This document shows, piece by piece, positions 5,106 to 7,728 of a DNA stretch of 7,728 bases; position 1 is the stretch's first letter; every line of letters starts with the position of its first letter. The stretch lies in the NCBI GenBank assembly GCA_039184055.1, contig JBCDBH010000289.1, forward strand, positions 1-7,728, read 5' to 3'. The position numbers and the translations under genes were made by a program. This DNA is from JBCDBH01 sp039184055. Its GTDB lineage: Bacteria > Acidobacteriota > Thermoanaerobaculia > Multivoradales > J023. The notes under the pieces are model-generated. The model saw only the letters and a list, made by a program, of their open reading frames with translations, was not told the DNA's origin and ran no database searches.

Positions 5106-7577
5106 ATGGGGTGGTGGGCCAGGGTCGTTGCGCGTCGTCCCGCGTGGGTGTTGATCGCCACCGTCGTCTTGGCGGTGCTCGCCTCGTGGCCGGCGAGCCG
5201 TCTCGGTTTGCGTACCGATTTGGTGGCGCTGCTTCCCGACGGTACGCCGCGCGCCGACGACTACCGCGTCTTTCTCGAGCGCTTTGGCGGCTTCGAAAAA
5301 GTCTTCGTAATGATCGAGCCGGACATCGACGTGTCGGCGGCGGATCGTGAGCGTGTCCGGGGTGAGCTCCTGGCGACCGCGTCGCGGCTCGAAGCCGAGC
5401 TCGCGCAGTCGCCTGATATCGCGTACGTCACCTCCGGCGTACGGCCGGAAGACGAGACGTTCTTTTACCGCTCGGTCATCGCGCGCGCGCCCTTGCTGAT
5501 CGACGGTGACGGCTGGCGCGAGCGGATCGCGTCCCGTTTGCAGCCCGCCGAGGTGCGCGCCCGCGCCCGCGCCATCAAGGCCATGCTGGCGTCACCCGCC
5601 GGTGGACTCCGCGCCGATTGGTTGCGACACGACCCGCTCGGCTTCAGCGACGACCTCGGTGCGCTCGGCGCGACCGCGATCGATCTGCCGATCGATCCAC
5701 TCACCGGTGGATTTCTCGCCACCGGTGACGACGCGACCCTGCTGACGTTGACACCGGCGCGTGCCGAGATCGATCCCGAGGGTGGACGCGCGCTGGTGGC
5801 GACGCTCGACGCCGCCTTCGCGATGGCGCGTGCCGAGACCGACGTACCGGTACGGATGCGCGCCATCGGTGGGCCGATGTACGCCGCGCACGACGAAGCG
5901 CTGCTGCGTGAGGATCTTCAGCTCACCGTCACGACCTCGCTGATCGGCTGTTCGATCCTCTTGGTGCTGGCGTTCGGTGGCTTCGGGGTGCCGACGGCGG
6001 TGCTCGCGCCCCTCGCGCTCGCGCTCTTGTGGTCGGCCGGGGTGCTCGGTGCCGTGCTCGGCGATTTGACCGCTGCCGGGCTCGGGTTCGCGGCGATCCT
6101 GGTCGGCTTGGGCATCGACTACGGCATTCACGGTGGCGTGCGCTATCGAGATCGTCGATTGGCCGGGGCGGATCGCTACCTGGCGTTGCACGACACCTTT
6201 CAGCACGCCGGGCCGGCGATCGCCACCTCCGCCGTGACCACCGCCGTGGCTTTCGCCAGCCTGGCGGTGGCGCATTATCGTCCGCTTCGTGAGCTGGGCT
6301 GGATGGTGGCGGTGGGCATTCTCGCGATCCTGATCGCCACCGCGACGGCGGGAGCCGCTGCGCTGTCGTTGGTTCCGACGCGTAGCGAACCGGGCTGGCT
6401 GTGGCGGGTGCTCGGACGCGTGGTTCAGGCGTCCGTGCGGGTGGCGACCACGCGACCGCGATGGGTCTTGGCGGTGAGCGCTGTGGTGACCCTGGTGGCG
6501 GGGATCGGTCTCACCGGTTTGAGAATCGAACCCGATCTCGATGCGCTCCGACCCGAAGACGCACCGATCCGGGCCACCGAGCGCGCCCTGGTCGAACGCT
6601 TCGCGGTGGGTCTCGACACCGCGACCGTGGTGGTCCACGGGGACGATCCGACCCGCGCCCTGAGCCGCGCCACGGCGGTGGTCGACGTGCTGCGTGACGC
6701 GCTCGGTGACGACGCGCAGATCACCTCGCCGTCGAGCTGGCTGCGTGGGGATCGCTTCCTCGCCGAACGTCTCGATGATCTCGCTGATTTGCCGTTCGCC
6801 ACCGCCGCCGACGAGCTCGAAGCGGCGCTCGGTGAGCTCAAGATCCGCGCCTCCGCCTTTGCCCCCGGGCTCGACGTCCTGCGTGCCTTAGCGCGTGGTG
6901 AGCTTGCCGCCGCCGCGCCACCGCCGCCGTGGGTGACCGAGCTGATCCGGAGTGATGACGACGGTACCTGGGTGGCGGTGCGGGTGCGGGTGCCCGACGG
7001 CACCTGGCCAAGCGGGCCGCCGGACGAGGTCATCGCGCAGCTCGCGACGGTGGCGCCGGGAAGCGCGTTTGCGTCGGTACCCGCGTTCGGTGTCGAGCTC
7101 AGGCGTACCGCCACGGCTGATCTCGGACGCATCGCACTGCTCGCCCTGCTCGCCGTCGCGGTGGTGGTCGGCGTGGCGTTTCGTGGTGCCGTCGGTCGTT
7201 CGGTCCAGGCGCTCGTGCCGGTGACGCTGGGGGTGATCGTCACCCTGGGCCTGTGGGCCTGGCTCGACCGACCGCTCGATCTGCTCGGTTTGACCGTCAT
7301 GCCGATCATGCTCGGCATCGGCATCGACGACGGCTTGCACGCGGTCCACGGGTCGCGGCGCGAAGGCGGGGTCGGGGCATCGGTGCTCGGCGCGGGGCGA
7401 GCGATGGCTCTGACCACGCTCACGACCTGTGTCGGATTCGGTAGTCTGACGCTGTCGCGGGTTCCCGGATTGCGACACGGTGGGCAGATCGTCGCCGTGG
7501 GCGTGGTGGTGTGTTTGTTGGCGACGCTCTTTGTCTTGCCGGCTTGGGATACCTGGCGCCAGCGGAGAAAAGCATGA
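5106..7577 (+). CDS. RND/MMPL-family lipid exporter, 12 membrane helices
   Basis: An 823-residue inner-membrane exporter of the RND superfamily, of the type that carries lipids or other hydrophobic products (MmpL, HpnN and the exporters of aryl-polyene clusters). Topology is the classic duplicated one: helix 1 (13-31), a large periplasmic loop (32-270), helices 2-6 (about 272-423), helix 7 (452-471), a second loop (472-673) and helices 8-12 (about 675-812). Each half has the proton-relay motif in its fourth helix: GLGIDYGIH (335-342) and GIGIDDGLH (737-745), both with the key Asp. Short hydrophobic-linked tails close it (TWRQRRKA). ATG 5106 is chosen: it lies 4 bases after the glycosyltransferase stop and opens with a short MGWWARVVARRP leader before helix 1. 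A GTG at 5064 would add 14 residues overlapping the previous gene. Its last codons overlap the next gene (ATGA). Proton-driven export of the product made by the neighbouring enzymes is inferred from position. Confidence 0.92.
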   Translation: MGWWARVVARRPAWVLIATVVLAVLASWPASRLGLRTDLVALLPDGTPRADDYRVFLERFGGFEKVFVMIEPDIDVSAADRERVRGELLATASRLEAELAQSPDIAYVTSGVRPEDETFFYRSVIARAPLLIDGDGWRERIASRLQPAEVRARARAIKAMLASPAGGLRADWLRHDPLGFSDDLGALGATAIDLPIDPLTGGFLATGDDATLLTLTPARAEIDPEGGRALVATLDAAFAMARAETDVPVRMRAIGGPMYAAHDEALLREDLQLTVTTSLIGCSILLVLAFGGFGVPTAVLAPLALALLWSAGVLGAVLGDLTAAGLGFAAILVGLGIDYGIHGGVRYRDRRLAGADRYLALHDTFQHAGPAIATSAVTTAVAFASLAVAHYRPLRELGWMVAVGILAILIATATAGAAALSLVPTRSEPGWLWRVLGRVVQASVRVATTRPRWVLAVSAVVTLVAGIGLTGLRIEPDLDALRPEDAPIRATERALVERFAVGLDTATVVVHGDDPTRALSRATAVVDVLRDALGDDAQITSPSSWLRGDRFLAERLDDLADLPFATAADELEAALGELKIRASAFAPGLDVLRALARGELAAAAPPPPWVTELIRSDDDGTWVAVRVRVPDGTWPSGPPDEVIAQLATVAPGSAFASVPAFGVELRRTATADLGRIALLALLAVAVVVGVAFRGAVGRSVQALVPVTLGVIVTLGLWAWLDRPLDLLGLTVMPIMLGIGIDDGLHAVHGSRREGGVGASVLGAGRAMALTTLTTCVGFGSLTLSRVPGLRHGGQIVAVGVVVCLLATLFVLPAWDTWRQRRKA
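7563..7577 (+). promoter_or_regulatory. Ribosome binding site and ATGA start/stop overlap
   Basis: GGAG (7563-7566) lies 7 bases before ATG 7574, whose last two bases start the exporter's TGA (7575-7577). This arrangement implies translational coupling and places the downstream gene in the same operon. Confidence 0.7.
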
Positions 7578-7728
7578 CTGAATCACACGCATCAGCACCT
7601 GAATCGCCATCACAAGCTCCGGAGGTCGGCCGTTTGGGCCGTCTGTTGGGGAGCTTTCATTTCACCGGTGCGTTTTGGTTTCGCGTCCACGCCCTTGGGG
7701 TACGGAGCGTGCCCTCGGTGCTCGCGAC
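7574..7728 (+). CDS. N-terminus of a probable LpxL-like lipid acyltransferase, cut by the window edge
   Basis: The gene starts at ATG 7574 in an ATGA overlap with the exporter stop and is preceded by GGAG at good spacing (GCGGAGAAAAGC). Only 51 codons are present: a Ser/Pro-rich leader (about 2-18), then GRLLGSFHFTGAFWFRVHAL and GVRSVPSVLA. The FTGAFWFRVH pattern followed by a hydrophobic stretch resembles the opening of lauroyl/LpxL-like acyltransferases found beside glycosyltransferases and MMPL exporters in lipid and aryl-polyene clusters. This is pattern memory: the catalytic block (H-x4-D/E) lies outside the window, so the family call is tentative. That this is a real gene is well supported by the overlap and ribosome binding site. 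Confidence 0.6.
   Translation, partial: MTESHASAPESPSQAPEVGRLGRLLGSFHFTGAFWFRVHALGVRSVPSVLA

Noticed and set aside
5592..7423. Long minus-strand open frames (348 and 332 residues) inside the exporter gene
   Set aside because: Their products are Arg/His/Gly- or Ser/Arg/Thr-rich with no domain, and they lie wholly within a well-supported RND exporter reading frame. They are GC-rich shadows.

Overview
This window is GC-rich DNA (about 60-65 % by eye) with no RNA genes, CRISPR arrays or intact transposases that I can see. It holds three transcription blocks and six supported genes, one cut by the right edge. The gene set suggests a Gram-negative bacterium: a secreted PQQ-type sugar dehydrogenase, an anchored M23 peptidase, a PlsC acyltransferase and an RND/MMPL-type exporter. 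The C-terminal tail of the dehydrogenase (DSFESGDVSAWS) and the N-terminus of the peptidase recall proteins I associate with Acidobacteriota (Thermoanaerobaculia-like) and some Proteobacteria. That lineage guess comes from memory and is not proven here.

Region 1 (1-1062): an M23 (LytM-type) cell-wall endopeptidase on the minus strand, with a hairpin terminator just past its 3' end. A short open frame entering from the left edge stops at 78-80 and may be the tail of a convergent gene. Region 2 (1063-1424): a relatively AT-rich non-coding gap of about 360 bp. It carries small dyads near the peptidase start and, most notably, a 19-bp, 18/19-matched inverted repeat at 1335-1353 / 1391-1409, flanked by TA and resembling a tiny non-autonomous transposable element. 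Region 3 (1425-3473): a two-gene minus-strand operon, an exported glucose/sorbosone-type dehydrogenase followed 12 bp later by an unrecognised 254-residue protein.

Region 4 (3474-3630): a divergent regulatory interval with a good -10 hexamer for the dehydrogenase and two clear dyads (a perfect 12-bp palindrome and a 7-10-7 inverted repeat). Region 5 (3631-7728): a tightly packed plus-strand operon with overlapping or near-abutting genes. The order is a PlsC-like acyltransferase, a family-2 glycosyltransferase, a 12-helix RND/MMPL exporter, and the start of a protein whose N-terminus resembles LpxL-like acyltransferases. The combination points to synthesis and export of an acylated or glycosylated lipid. 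It resembles the lipid-handling half of aryl-polyene/xanthomonadin-type clusters, but no ketosynthase or other chain-building gene lies in the window, so the product is unknown.
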